DNA of 10,075 nt, from NCBI GenBank assembly GCA_021805485.1, contig JAJZFF010000147.1, forward strand, positions 1 through 10,075. The letters are read 5' to 3'. Source of the stretch: Pseudomonadota bacterium (GTDB lineage: Bacteria; Pseudomonadota; Alphaproteobacteria; Acetobacterales; Acetobacteraceae). Made by a program: the position numbers and the translations under genes. Numbering within the stretch: the first letter of the stretch is position 1; each line of letters starts with the position of its first letter. Shown here one piece after another: positions 1 to 7,486 of the stretch. Under the pieces are notes generated by a model. That model did no database searches and was not told where the DNA came from. It saw only the letters and a program-made list of their open reading frames with translations.

Positions 1-1
1 C

Positions 2-13
2 CCGCGATCGCGG
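2..13. repeat. Perfect 12-bp palindrome just downstream of the phosphatase gene
   Basis: CCGCGATCGCGG reads the same on both strands and ends two bases before the phosphatase stop codon. It has no loop and no T-tract, so it does not look like a terminator. It contains the octamer GCGATCGC, which arises easily in GC-rich DNA. I assign no function. Confidence 0.3.
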
Positions 14-15
14 CG

Positions 16-711
16 TCATTCCCGAGACAGCAGCCGGTCGTTGATGAACCGCGCCAGCGGTCCGGCGTGGAAGCGCCGGCGCAGCGCCTCCTCGTCATAG
101 TCCCGCGCGACCCAGTCCAGGAAACCGATGCGGCCTTCGCCGGTTTCGGCGTAGAGGCGGAAGAACGCATCCAGCACGCCCGTCGGCGAATGGCGGAGAT
201 GCAGATGGCGCCAGGAGAGTTGCCGCGCCGCCGCGGCGCTGTCGGCGCCGTTGAGGAGCAGGAACAGCCCCGCCGCGAGCCCTGCGCGGTCGGCGCCGGA
301 CTTGCAGTGGATCAGCGCCGGCTCCTCCATGTCGCGGAAAATCCCGGCCAGGCGCAGGATGCGCTCGCGATGCGGTGCGCCGCGGCTCTCGAAGGGCGCG
401 TAGATATGCGTGAGCCCGAGCCGGGCCGCCGCCGTCTCGCTGAGCAGATTGCTGCCGGACAAGCGGCCGCGATAGGGCCGCTCGCCGCGCAGATTGATCA
501 CCGTGCGGATACCGTAGCGCCGCACGAGGGCGGCGAGCCGGGCCGGCGTGGGGTGGTTCGAGCGGTACAGCCGACCGGGCGAGACAGCTTCGAAATTATG
601 CCAGCCGAGGCGGAGGAACGCGTGATCGACGAGCAGGCTGTCGAGCCAGGGGCCGAGCGGCGGCGGCCCGAGCGGAGGCTGCCGCGTGTCGCGCTCGGCG
701 CCGGCGATCAC
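16..711 (-). CDS. Tyrosine/dual-specificity-type protein phosphatase (CX5R family), last gene of the sdh operon
   Basis: This is a 231-residue protein with the cysteine phosphatase signature HCKSGADR at residues 135-142: nucleophile Cys136 and phosphate-binding Arg142. The family forms a phosphocysteine intermediate while hydrolysing phosphoesters. Other family landmarks are LYRS (48-51), the strand [10 protein letters not shown] (68-77) and the helix after the P-loop (143-153). No signal peptide or membrane segment is visible, so it is probably cytoplasmic. I chose the GTG start at 711 because the G-TGA overlap with the sdhB stop is a classic coupled start; the frame stays open further upstream, but only across sdhB coding sequence. 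The usual general-acid Asp some 30 residues before the Cys is not evident, and FESRG (107-111) lies there instead. Other bacterial members of this group may also lack it. The substrate (protein, lipid or small phosphoester) cannot be read from the sequence. Confidence 0.87.
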   Translation of the reverse strand: MIAGAERDTRQPPLGPPPLGPWLDSLLVDHAFLRLGWHNFEAVSPGRLYRSNHPTPARLAALVRRYGIRTVINLRGERPYRGRLSGSNLLSETAAARLGLTHIYAPFESRGAPHRERILRLAGIFRDMEEPALIHCKSGADRAGLAAGLFLLLNGADSAAAARQLSWRHLHLRHSPTGVLDAFFRLYAETGEGRIGFLDWVARDYDEEALRRRFHAGPLARFINDRLLSRE

Positions 712-1490
712 ACCTGCCGCTCGACCAGCTTCTTCTTGATCTCGGCGATGGCCTTGGCGGGGTTGAGGCCCTTCGGACAGGTCTCGGTGCAGTTCATGAT
801 CGTGTGGCAGCGGTAGAGCTTGAACGGATCTTCGAGCGCATCCAGCCGCTCGCCGGTGGACTCGTCGCGGGAATCGGCGATCCAGCGATAGGCGGCGAGC
901 AGCACCGCGGGGCCGAGATAGCGGTCGCCGTTCCACCAGTAGCTCGGGCAGGCGGTCGAGCAGCAGAAGCAGAGGATGCACTCCCACAGCCCGTCGAGCG
1001 CGGCGCGCTCCTCGCGGCTCTGTCGCCGTTCGGCGTCCGGCGGCGGGGGGGTGTCGGATTTCAGCCACGGCTCGATCGCGCGCAGTTGGGCGTAGGGCTG
1101 CGTCAGGTCCGGGACCAGATCCTTCACCACCGGCATGTGCGGCAGCGGATTGATGGCGACGGCGTCCTTCACCTCCTCGATCGGCTTGAGGCAGGCGAGG
1201 GTGTTGGTGCCGTCGATGTTCATCGCGCAGCTGCCGCAGATGCCCTCGCGGCAGGAGCGGCGGAAGGTGAGTGTGGAATCCGTTTCGTTCTTGATCTTGA
1301 TCAGGGCATCGAGAACCATCGGCCCGCAGGTGTCGAGGTCGATCTCGTAGGTATCGATGTGCGGCGTCTGCCCGTCATCGGGATCCCAGCGATAGACACG
1401 GAATTCCTTGATCCTCCTGGCACCCGGCGGGGCCTTGAAGGTCTTGCCTTTGCCGATGCGGCTGTTGGCGGGCAGTGTGAAGGTGGCCAT
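708..1490 (-). CDS. sdhB: Succinate dehydrogenase iron-sulfur subunit
   Basis: This 260-residue protein is the electron-transfer subunit of complex II. It carries electrons from the SdhA flavin to the membrane quinone site. All cluster ligands are present. The 2Fe-2S cluster has Cys80, Cys85, Cys88 and Cys100 (CREGICGSC motif). The 4Fe-4S cluster has Cys171, Cys174, Cys177 and Cys238. The 3Fe-4S cluster has Cys181, Cys228 and Cys234. The signatures [17 protein letters not shown] (171-187) and [17 protein letters not shown] (228-244) closely match the known family. The length is normal for alphaproteobacteria. GGAAG lies 5 nt upstream of the ATG. The gene is the last sdh gene of the operon, separated from sdhA by a glsB-like gene, and its stop codon overlaps the start of the phosphatase gene. 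Confidence 0.98.
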   Translation of the reverse strand: MATFTLPANSRIGKGKTFKAPPGARRIKEFRVYRWDPDDGQTPHIDTYEIDLDTCGPMVLDALIKIKNETDSTLTFRRSCREGICGSCAMNIDGTNTLACLKPIEEVKDAVAINPLPHMPVVKDLVPDLTQPYAQLRAIEPWLKSDTPPPPDAERRQSREERAALDGLWECILCFCCSTACPSYWWNGDRYLGPAVLLAAYRWIADSRDESTGERLDALEDPFKLYRCHTIMNCTETCPKGLNPAKAIAEIKKKLVERQV

Positions 1491-1545
1491 GAATTCTTCC
1501 TGCTTGCTCAGGGGACCCGATGCGCGCGTGGGCGGTGCGAGCGGC

Positions 1546-1809
1546 TCATACCCGGCGCAGCACGCCGATGATCAGCAGCAGGATGACGGCGCCGAGGGTG
1601 GCGCCGACGATCGCCCCGATCAGGCCGCCGATGATGAAAATGCCCAGCGCGTGGAGAACGAAGCTGCCGACGAACGCGCCGAGAATGCCGACGACGATGT
1701 CGCCGAACAGCCCGAACCCGCGCCCCTGGACGATCAGGCCCGCGAGCCATCCGGCGACGGCACCGACGATGAGGATGACGAGCAGGAACGGGAGCATGAG
1801 CATTCCCAT
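1546..1809 (-). CDS. GlsB/YeaQ/YmgE-family (transglycosylase-associated) small membrane protein
   Basis: This 87-residue protein is almost entirely hydrophobic and glycine-rich. It has three predicted membrane segments, about residues 4-28, 34-57 and 58-83, and ends in RR-Val. The pattern [22 protein letters not shown] (20-41), followed by a second glycine-zipper segment, is typical of this family. Some members are linked to envelope stress, but the biochemical role is unknown. The start is uncertain: in-frame ATGs lie at 1809, 1803 and 1797. The one at 1797 gives 83 residues and is preceded by GGGA at 6-nt spacing, while the one at 1809 has no visible Shine-Dalgarno. It starts 13 nt after the sdhA stop and ends 55 nt before sdhB, so it is almost certainly co-transcribed with complex II. 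That position is unusual. Confidence 0.88.
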   Translation of the reverse strand: MGMLMLPFLLVILIVGAVAGWLAGLIVQGRGFGLFGDIVVGILGAFVGSFVLHALGIFIIGGLIGAIVGATLGAVILLLIIGVLRRV

Positions 1810-1822
1810 GGTGCGCGGCGGC

Positions 1823-3631
1823 TCAGTAGACGCGCTTCTGCGGCGGGAAGACGGAGACCTCGTTGGTCAGGGTGCGCATCTTGACCCCGCGATAGTCGAG
1901 CCGCACCGCGCCGTCCTCGCCGCACCAGGCCAGCGTGTGCTTCATCCAGTTGGCGTCGTCGCGGTTCGGGAAATCGTCATGCGCGTGGGCGCCGCGGCTC
2001 TCGTGGCGGGCCTCCGCGCCGGTGATGGTGGTGAGCGCGTTGCCCATCAGGTTGTGCAACTCCAGCGCCTCCATGAGGTCGGAGTTCCAGATCAGGCTGT
2101 GGTCGCTGACGGCGATGTCGTCCAGTCCCTTCCAGACCTGGGCCATTTTCGCCACGCCGTCCTTGAGGCTCGCGCTGGTGCGGAACACCGCCGCGTGGGA
2201 CTGCATGGTGCGCTGCATGTCCAGCCGCAGGTCGGCGACGCGGGTTCCGCCCTTGGCGTGGCGGGTGCGATCGAACCGATCCAGCGTCGCCTCGCCGGCG
2301 CGGGCCGGGAGCGGTGCCTGGCTGGCACCGGGGCGCACCACTTCCGCCGCGCGCAGCGCCGCGGCGCGGCCGAAGACGACGATGTCGAGCAGCGAGTTGG
2401 TACCGAGCCGGTTGGCGCCATGCACCGAGACGCAGGCGGCCTCGCCGATCGCCATCAGCCCCGGAACCACGGCGTCGGGATCCTGGGGCGTCGGGCGCAG
2501 CACCTCGCCATGGATGTTCGTCGGCACGCCGCCCATGTTGTAGTGCACGGTCGGCAGGACCGGGATCGGCGCCTTGGTGACATCGACGCCGGCGAACACT
2601 TTCGCCGTCTCCGAGATGCCGGGCAGGCGCTCATGCAGCAGGTCCGCGCCGAGATGCTCGAGATGCAGCAGGATATGGTCCTTGTTCGGCCCGGTGCCGC
2701 GGCCCTCGTTGATCTCGATGGTCATCGAGCGCGACACGACGTCGCGCGAGGCGAGGTCCTTGGCGGTGGGCGCGTAGCGCTCCATGAAGCGCTCGCCCTC
2801 GCTGTTGGTGAGGTAGCCACCCTCGCCGCGGGCCCCTTCGGTGATCAGGCACCCGGCGGGGAAGATGCCGGTCGGGTGGAACTGGACGAACTCCATGTCC
2901 TGCAGCGGCAACCCGGCGCGCAGCACCATGCCGCCGCCGTCGCCGGTGCAGGTGTGGGCGGAGGTGCAGGAGAGGAAAGCCCGGCCATAGCCCCCGGTGG
3001 CGAGCACGACGCTCTGGGCGCGGAAGCGGTGGATCGAACCGTCCTCCAGACACCAGGCGATGACGCCGCGGCAGGCGCCCTCGTCCATGATCAGGTCGAG
3101 GGCGAAATACTCGACGAAGAATTCCACCTCGTGCTTGAGGCTCTGCTGATAGAGCGTGTGCAGGATGGCGTGGCCGGTGCGGTCGGCGGCGGCGCAGGCG
3201 CGCAGCGCCGGGGTCTTGCCGAATTCCTTCATGTGCCCGCCGAAGGGGCGCTGATAGATGCGCCCGTCCTCGGTGCGGCTGAAGGGAACGCCGAAATGCT
3301 CGAGTTCGTGGACCGCGGGGATCGCCTCGCGGCACATATACTCGATCGCGTCCTGGTCACCGAGCCAGTCCGAGCCCTTCACGGTGTCGTACATGTGCCA
3401 GCGCCAATCATCCTCGCCCATGTTGCCGAGGGCGGCGCCGATGCCGCCCTGCGCCGCGACGGTGTGGCTGCGGGTGGGGAAGACCTTGGTGATGCAGGCC
3501 GTCTTGAGCCCGGCGGCGCCCATGCCGAGGGTGGCGCGCAGCCCGGCGCCGCCGGCGCCGACGACGACGACATCATAGGTGTGATCGACGACGTTGTAGG
3601 CGCGGGAAGCGGGGAGGGTGATGGCGTTCAT
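1823..3631 (-). CDS. sdhA: Succinate dehydrogenase flavoprotein subunit
   Basis: This 602-residue protein is the catalytic subunit that oxidises succinate to fumarate at a covalently bound FAD, feeding the TCA cycle and the quinone pool. The N-terminal Rossmann motif is VVVGAGGAG (22-30). The FAD-linking histidine is His56 in [10 protein letters not shown]. Active-site landmarks are HPTG (252-255), TEGARGEGG (264-272, with the presumed catalytic Arg268), SRDVVSR (295-301), His363 in VHYNMGG, and [13 protein letters not shown] (404-416, with Arg408). The C-terminal helical region (about 460-560) and the terminal Tyr are normal. Length matches the family. The ATG at 3631 has GGACGG just upstream. 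The gene follows sdhD after 57 nt and precedes the glsB-like gene. Fumarate reductase is excluded in practice by the sdhC/sdhD sequences and the overall similarity to SdhA. Confidence 0.98.
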   Translation of the reverse strand: MNAITLPASRAYNVVDHTYDVVVVGAGGAGLRATLGMGAAGLKTACITKVFPTRSHTVAAQGGIGAALGNMGEDDWRWHMYDTVKGSDWLGDQDAIEYMCREAIPAVHELEHFGVPFSRTEDGRIYQRPFGGHMKEFGKTPALRACAAADRTGHAILHTLYQQSLKHEVEFFVEYFALDLIMDEGACRGVIAWCLEDGSIHRFRAQSVVLATGGYGRAFLSCTSAHTCTGDGGGMVLRAGLPLQDMEFVQFHPTGIFPAGCLITEGARGEGGYLTNSEGERFMERYAPTAKDLASRDVVSRSMTIEINEGRGTGPNKDHILLHLEHLGADLLHERLPGISETAKVFAGVDVTKAPIPVLPTVHYNMGGVPTNIHGEVLRPTPQDPDAVVPGLMAIGEAACVSVHGANRLGTNSLLDIVVFGRAAALRAAEVVRPGASQAPLPARAGEATLDRFDRTRHAKGGTRVADLRLDMQRTMQSHAAVFRTSASLKDGVAKMAQVWKGLDDIAVSDHSLIWNSDLMEALELHNLMGNALTTITGAEARHESRGAHAHDDFPNRDDANWMKHTLAWCGEDGAVRLDYRGVKMRTLTNEVSVFPPQKRVY

Positions 3632-3688
3632 GATCCGTCCGTTGCAAGGCGGCAGTGAAGGGCAGGGCGGCCTCGGCCCGGGGTCCCC

Positions 3689-4090
3689 TCAGAGGGCGAG
3701 GCGGAGAACCGAGATCAGCGCCGCGAGCGCCAGCAGCATGACGACGGATTTCGTCGCCAGCAGCGCCGCGAGCCGTGACGGTTCGGTATGGATGTAGTCC
3801 TCGATCACAACCTGCAAGCCGAGTTGCATGTGATAGAAGGTCGCCAGCACCAGGCAGAGCAGCAGCACCGCGTTCACGGTGTGCCCGGCCCAGTGGGCCG
3901 CCGCCGCCTGGTCGGCCCCGGCGAGCGCGATGATCGAACCGATGAACCAAAGCGAAAGCGGCACCAGCGCCAGCGCCGTCAGCCGCTGCGCCCACCAGTG
4001 CGCCACACCGCTGCGCGCCGCCCCGAGCCCGCGCACCCGCCCGAGTGGCGAGCGCATCGTCCGGACCTGGTCGCTGTCCTTTCCAGCCAT
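3689..4090 (-). CDS. sdhD: Succinate dehydrogenase membrane anchor subunit, cytochrome b556 component
   Basis: This 133-residue integral membrane protein has three helices, about residues 36-58, 70-93 and 107-130. With SdhC it holds the b heme and the ubiquinone site. His87 in FYHMQLGLQ corresponds to the heme-ligand His of E. coli SdhD. Asp98-Tyr99, 11 residues later, match the conserved quinone-site Asp-Tyr pair. The N-terminal part has the family-typical RxxGLGAARSGVAHWWAQR pattern (18-36). The start is well supported: GAGGAG lies just before the ATG and overlaps the sdhC stop region, and the spacing from sdhC is only 10 nt. Confidence 0.95.
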   Translation of the reverse strand: MAGKDSDQVRTMRSPLGRVRGLGAARSGVAHWWAQRLTALALVPLSLWFIGSIIALAGADQAAAAHWAGHTVNAVLLLCLVLATFYHMQLGLQVVIEDYIHTEPSRLAALLATKSVVMLLALAALISVLRLAL

Positions 4091-4100
4091 TGCTCTCTCC

Positions 4101-4532
4101 TCACCAGGCGATCAGGCCGACGAGCCAGACCACGACGGTGAGCGCGCCGGTAGCGATGACCACCGCCCAGCCGGAGCGATGATACTCGCCCTTCTCGAAG
4201 CCCAGCCCGGCATCCCAGACCAGATGGCGGATGCCGTTCAGCAGATGATAGATCAGCGCCACGGACCAGCCGAACAGCAACAGCAGCCCGAATGGCGAGC
4301 CGACGAAGCCGGCGACGCCGCGATAGGCCGCCGGCGAGCTGGCCGCGGCCACCAGCCAGGCCACCAGCAGCAGCGTGCCGGCCGCCAGCGCGATGCCGGT
4401 TCCACGGTGCAGGACCGACAGGACCGAGGTGATCTGCGGCCGGTAGACCTGAAGATGGGGGGAAAGCGGACGACGCGTCACCGTTCCGTCGCTGCGCCGC
4501 TGCACCATCAACGCTTCACGTGCGTCCTGCAT
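4101..4532 (-). CDS. sdhC: Succinate dehydrogenase cytochrome b556 subunit
   Basis: This 143-residue protein is the first gene of the sdh operon. It has three membrane helices (about 37-62, 80-104 and 119-142) and forms the heme b and quinone pocket with SdhD. The signature RPLSPHLQVYRPQ (21-33) is followed by VLSVLHRGTG (37-46), where Ser39 and Arg43 match the quinone-binding Ser and Arg of E. coli SdhC. Tyr95-His96 in YHLLNGIRH (95-103) contains the heme-ligand histidine. I chose the ATG at 4532 because GGGAG lies 5 nt upstream and because the frame before it looks non-family. An ATG at 4508 would give 135 residues, and one at 4544 would add four. The frame remains open further upstream, but that stretch contains the likely promoter. 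Confidence 0.95.
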   Translation of the reverse strand: MQDAREALMVQRRSDGTVTRRPLSPHLQVYRPQITSVLSVLHRGTGIALAAGTLLLVAWLVAAASSPAAYRGVAGFVGSPFGLLLLFGWSVALIYHLLNGIRHLVWDAGLGFEKGEYHRSGWAVVIATGALTVVVWLVGLIAW

Positions 4533-4537
4533 CGAGG

Positions 4538-4542
4538 CTCCC
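4538..4542 (-). promoter_or_regulatory. Ribosome binding site of sdhC
   Basis: GGGAG on the minus strand lies 5 nt upstream of the ATG at 4532. Of the alternative in-frame starts only this one has a well-spaced Shine-Dalgarno sequence, so it decides the start call. Confidence 0.6.
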
Positions 4543-4568
4543 ATTTCCGTCGCGGCCAATGCCTTGGT

Positions 4569-4597
4569 TGCATAGACCCCGCCCCGCGCAGGGTCAA
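4569..4597 (-). promoter_or_regulatory. Candidate sigma70-type promoter for the sdh operon
   Basis: On the minus strand TTGACC (4597-4592) and TATGCA (4574-4569) are separated by exactly 17 bp. This would give a leader of roughly 30 nt before the sdhC ATG at 4532. The -35 hexamer is close to consensus and the -10 hexamer is weaker. Position and spacing are persuasive, but nothing confirms the start site. Confidence 0.5.
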
Positions 4598-4643
4598 CGC
4601 GCCCCCGGCTCCTGGCGCAGCCCTGCGGCGCTCGCGGCGCGGC

Positions 4644-4671
4644 TGCACAGAAGACCAATCCGCCTTATACT
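4644..4671 (+). promoter_or_regulatory. Possible promoter of the MFS transporter gene
   Basis: TATACT at 4666-4671 is a good -10 hexamer and stands out in GC-rich surroundings. A weak -35 candidate, TGCACA (4644-4649), lies 16 bp upstream. The element is 42 bp before the transporter ATG. It points away from the sdh promoter, leaving about 45 bp between the two elements for shared regulation. Confidence 0.35.
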
Positions 4672-4713
4672 GACACGCTGGAAGCATCGGCGACGGGGCT
4701 CAGGAGGTTTGCC

Positions 4714-5928
4714 ATGGCATCGGCCGCGCGCGCGCAGGTGGCGTTGATCAACGCTGCCCATGGTCTGACGCATTACAGCCTGCTCATCCTGCCAACCGCG
4801 GTGTTGATGATGGTGACGCGTGGCGGCGCGTTCGGCACCGATTACGGCCGCATCGTCGCGCTCTCCACCGGCATGTTCGTGCTCTACGGCCTGTTCTCCC
4901 TGCCCCAGGGCTGGCTCGCCGCCCGGCTCGGACGGCGGACGTTGATGGCGGCCTTCTTCCTCGGCACCGGGACCTCGCTCGCCCTGACCGCATTGGCCCC
5001 CACCCCGGCGCTGCTTGCGCTCACCCTCGCCGTCGCCGGCCTGTTCGCCGCCATCTATCACCCGATCGGCACGGCGATGCTGGTCGAAGCCGCAGGGGAG
5101 CGGCCGGGACGGGCGATCGGCGTCAATGGCGTCTTCGGCAATCTCGGCGTCGCGCTGGCCCCCGTTGTCACCGCCTTCCTCGCCCAGGGGCTCGGCTGGC
5201 GCGCCGCCTTCGCGGTCCCTGGTCTGTTTGCCATCGTGCTCGGCCTGCTCTGGCTGCGCGTGCCCATCGCCGATACCGCCGCCGCCCACGCCGCGCGTCC
5301 GTTTCCGCAGATCCCGCGCCATCTGGTGCGCCGCGCCGTGGTGGTGCTGCTGCTCATCGCCGCCGTCTCGGGCCTGGTCTTCAACGCCTTCACCATCCTG
5401 CTGCCGAAGCTGATGCAGGAACGACTCGGCGACGGGCTGCTGCCGCTGCTCGGCCTCACCGCCTTCGGCGTGACGCTGTGCGGCGCGGTCACGCAGTTCT
5501 CGGTCGGGCGGCTGATCGACCGCACGACGCTGCGGCGCGTCTTCCTGCCGATGAGCGTGATGCTGGCCCCGGCACTGTTCGGCCTGGCCTTCGCCCATGG
5601 CTGGCTTGCGATCGTGCTCGCCGGCGTCGTCGCGGCGACCGTGTTCGGCCAGGTGACGGTGAATGAGACGATGACGGCGCGCTACATCTCGCCGGCGATG
5701 CGCACGCGTATGTATTCGGTGCGCTTCTTCGTCGGCTTCCTCGGCAGCGCCGTCGCCGCCCCGCTGGTGGGGATGCTGCATGATCGTACCGGCACGGTCG
5801 GCGCGGCTACGCTGGTGCTCGCTGCCTTCGCCGTGATCACTTTCGGCTGCGCCCTGTTCTTTCCCGACCGTCGCGAGGAGCTGGAGCCGCATCTGTGGGC
5901 AGAGTCCATGCCGGCAGCGGCGGAATAG
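4714..5928 (+). CDS. Major facilitator superfamily transporter, 12 predicted helices
   Basis: This 404-residue inner membrane protein alternates hydrophobic helices with short charged loops in two halves joined by a cytoplasmic loop at about 186-206. The loop-2/3 motif GWLAARLGRR (66-75) and its second-half counterpart GRLIDRTTLRR (265-275) mark the MFS fold. FAAIYHPIGTAM (111-122) and NGVFGNLGVALAP (138-150) recall the fosmidomycin-resistance-like efflux branch, so drug or metabolite export is possible but not proven. The substrate cannot be named. The start is certain: AGGAGG at 4702-4707 sits 6 nt before the ATG. The gene is divergent from sdhC, with 181 nt between them, and is followed after 16 nt by the lolA-like gene, probably in one transcript. 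Confidence 0.92.
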   Translation: MASAARAQVALINAAHGLTHYSLLILPTAVLMMVTRGGAFGTDYGRIVALSTGMFVLYGLFSLPQGWLAARLGRRTLMAAFFLGTGTSLALTALAPTPALLALTLAVAGLFAAIYHPIGTAMLVEAAGERPGRAIGVNGVFGNLGVALAPVVTAFLAQGLGWRAAFAVPGLFAIVLGLLWLRVPIADTAAAHAARPFPQIPRHLVRRAVVVLLLIAAVSGLVFNAFTILLPKLMQERLGDGLLPLLGLTAFGVTLCGAVTQFSVGRLIDRTTLRRVFLPMSVMLAPALFGLAFAHGWLAIVLAGVVAATVFGQVTVNETMTARYISPAMRTRMYSVRFFVGFLGSAVAAPLVGMLHDRTGTVGAATLVLAAFAVITFGCALFFPDRREELEPHLWAESMPAAAE

Positions 5929-5944
5929 CCATGGTTTTGCCCTG

Positions 5945-6571
5945 ATGGGCCGTCATTCTCCGCCGATGCTGCGCCGCACACTCCTCGCTCTCGCCCCCGC
6001 GCTCCTCACCCCTGCCATGCCCGCCGGCGCCGCGCCGGCGACCGAGGCCGATACGCCGGACCTCGACCGGCTCGCCGCCTATCTCAACGCCGTCCGCACG
6101 CTGCGCGCCCGTTTCGAGCAGACCGCCGCCGACGGCACCGTGAGCACCGGCACGGTCTGGCTGGAACGCCCGGGCCGCATGCGCTTCGAGTACGATCCGC
6201 CGAGCCCGCTGCTGCTGGTCGCCAACCATGGCGAGATCGTCTTCCGCGACGCCGAACTGAAACAGGTCAGCCGCATCCCGCTCGAGCGCACGCCGCTTTC
6301 GATTCTGCTCGGTGACACGATCACGTTTTCCGGCCGCGTGACGGTCACCGACATCCAGCGCCAGCCCAACCAGATCCAGCTCTCGGTGGTGCAGACCTAC
6401 AACCAGGGCGAGGGGTTGCTGGCCATCGTCTTCACCTTGACGCCGCTCGGGCTGCAGCAATGGACCGTGGTCGACGCGCAGCACCGCATCACCCGCGTCA
6501 GCCTCGCCAATGTCGAGACCGGCGGCAGCTTCCAGGAGAGTCTGTTCAATCTTCCTTCATCCGACGGATGA
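5945..6571 (+). CDS. lolA: LolA-family outer membrane lipoprotein carrier protein
   Basis: This 208-residue protein has an N-terminal signal peptide (hydrophobic core about 11-24, likely cleavage after the AGA-Ala near 27-30). The mature domain shows LolA features: FEQTAADGTVSTGTVWLERPGR (57-78), then the MRFEYDPPSPLLLVANHGE stretch (79-97), then LERTPLSILLG (113-123). LolA ferries lipoproteins from the LolCDE complex across the periplasm to the outer membrane, inside a hydrophobic half-barrel. The start is uncertain. The ATG at 5945 and the in-frame ATG at 5966, which begins MLRRTLLALAP and gives a more typical signal peptide of 201 residues in total, both lack a clear Shine-Dalgarno. The gene lies 16 nt after the transporter gene, so translation may depend on coupling. 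A hairpin spans its stop codon. Confidence 0.9.
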   Translation: MGRHSPPMLRRTLLALAPALLTPAMPAGAAPATEADTPDLDRLAAYLNAVRTLRARFEQTAADGTVSTGTVWLERPGRMRFEYDPPSPLLLVANHGEIVFRDAELKQVSRIPLERTPLSILLGDTITFSGRVTVTDIQRQPNQIQLSVVQTYNQGEGLLAIVFTLTPLGLQQWTVVDAQHRITRVSLANVETGGSFQESLFNLPSSDG

Positions 6572-6573
6572 AG
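6555..6573 (+). terminator. Perfect 8-bp hairpin over the lolA stop codon
   Basis: CTTCATCC and GGATGAAG form a perfect 8-bp stem around a GAC loop, and the right arm includes the TGA stop of lolA. The following bases, ACTTTGTTCG, are only moderately T-rich. It could be a weak or attenuating terminator, an RNA-stability element, or a chance palindrome. It would reduce but not abolish read-through into the hydrolase gene 27 nt downstream. Confidence 0.35.
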
Positions 6574-6598
6574 ACTTTGTTCGTAACGGTCTGAACCG

Positions 6599-7381
6599 AT
6601 GAAACCGCTGATCGGCATATCCTGCTGCACCAAAGCTTTCGGCCAGTTCGGCACGCCCAACCACGCCGCCTCGGACACCTATGTCCGCGCCGTCGATGCC
6701 CTGGTCGGCGGCGTTCCGGTGCTGGTGCCCGCGAACGGCCGCGCCGCCGATATCCCCACCCTGGTCGCGCGGCTCGATGGGCTGATCCTCACCGGCAGCC
6801 GCTCCAACGTGCAGCCCGCGCTCTATGACGGCGCGCCGCATCCCGAGGGCACGCCCGAGGATCCGCAGCGCGACGCCGTGACCCTGCCGCTGATCCGCGC
6901 CGCGCTCGAGGCCGGCCTGCCGGTGCTGGCGATCTGCCGCGGGCTGCAGGAGCTGAACGTCGCCCTCGGCGGCACGCTGCATCAGCGCCTGCAGGATCTG
7001 CCGGGCCGGCTCGATCATTCCACGCCGCTGCAGAAGCTCGCGCGGCTGCGCATCGCCAAAGCCCACAGCGTGCGGCTCCATCCGGGCTCCTCGCTGCACC
7101 GGCTGCTCGGCTGCGAGGCGATCGCCGTGAATTCACTGCACAATCAAGGCATCGACCGCCCCGGCGCGGGCCTGGTCGTGGAGGGTGAGGCGCCGGACGG
7201 CACGATCGAGGCGGTGCGCGTGCAGCGCACCCCGCGCGGCGCCCCGGCCGGGTTCGCGCTCGGCGTGCAGTGGCACCCCGAATACGACTTCGAGACGGAC
7301 ATCCATTCCCGGCGCCTGTTCACCGCCTTCGCCGACGCTGTCGCCGAGCGGCGTCAGACCCCCAGCCTGGCAGCGGATTAG
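6599..7381 (+). CDS. Gamma-glutamyl-gamma-aminobutyrate hydrolase-like protein (peptidase C26, class I GATase fold)
   Basis: This 260-residue cytoplasmic enzyme has a glutamine-amidotransferase-type catalytic triad. The nucleophile is Cys113 in LAICRGLQELN (110-120), followed by His226 and Glu228 in GVQWHPEY (222-229). LDGLILTGSRSNVQP (59-73) and NSLHNQGI (178-185) are characteristic of the PuuD/C26 group. PuuD-type enzymes cleave gamma-glutamyl amide bonds, for example gamma-Glu-GABA in putrescine degradation. No other putrescine genes are nearby, so the substrate is open. Other relatives act in gamma-glutamyl-anilide or gamma-glutamyl-peptide turnover. Length is normal. The ATG at 6599 has only a weak upstream ribosome site. 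It starts 27 nt after lolA and may be in the same transcript or have its own promoter. Confidence 0.92.
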   Translation: MKPLIGISCCTKAFGQFGTPNHAASDTYVRAVDALVGGVPVLVPANGRAADIPTLVARLDGLILTGSRSNVQPALYDGAPHPEGTPEDPQRDAVTLPLIRAALEAGLPVLAICRGLQELNVALGGTLHQRLQDLPGRLDHSTPLQKLARLRIAKAHSVRLHPGSSLHRLLGCEAIAVNSLHNQGIDRPGAGLVVEGEAPDGTIEAVRVQRTPRGAPAGFALGVQWHPEYDFETDIHSRRLFTAFADAVAERRQTPSLAAD

Positions 7382-7394
7382 AGCAACCTTCGAT

Positions 7395-7425
7395 CGGCCC
7401 GACCCGTTCCGGCTCGGACGGGCCG
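7395..7425. terminator. Possible terminator hairpin between convergent genes
   Basis: CGGCCCG (7395-7401) pairs with CGGGCCG (7419-7425), and an inner TCCG/CGGA stem sits around a GCT loop, leaving a one-sided bulge. It begins 13 nt after the hydrolase stop codon and lies between that gene and the convergent Hint gene. No T-tract follows on either strand, so intrinsic termination is uncertain. The rest of the 105-nt gap shows nothing I can name. Confidence 0.3.
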
Positions 7426-7486
7426 GAGATCAATAACCGCAAAATCATAGAATTACCGGCCGCCGGGCACGGGCCGATCGCGCCGG

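Noticed and set aside
4..11. GCGATCGC as a HIP1-type cyanobacterial element
   Set aside because: There is a single copy at the window edge, and the gene content is alphaproteobacterial, so chance in GC-rich DNA is the simpler explanation.
712..1068. Upstream extension of the phosphatase frame
   Set aside because: It would overlap the cysteine-rich coding region of sdhB, and the extra residues are arginine-rich noise. The GTG overlapping the sdhB stop is the natural start.
1520..3658. Very long open frame (712 codons) on the plus strand, antisense to sdhA
   Set aside because: sdhA on the other strand is unambiguous. The antisense translation is compositionally biased with no family pattern. 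Such shadows are expected in GC-rich genes with strong third-position bias.
4533..4658. Upstream extension of the sdhC frame to 185 residues
   Set aside because: The extra N-terminus does not resemble SdhC and covers the likely promoter, and the ATG at 4532 has a well-placed GGGAG.
4594..5892. Minus-strand 432-codon open frame opposite the MFS gene
   Set aside because: Its translation is rich in Gln, His, Arg, Glu and Gly with no fold-like pattern, while the plus strand encodes a clear 12-helix transporter with a strong ribosome binding site.
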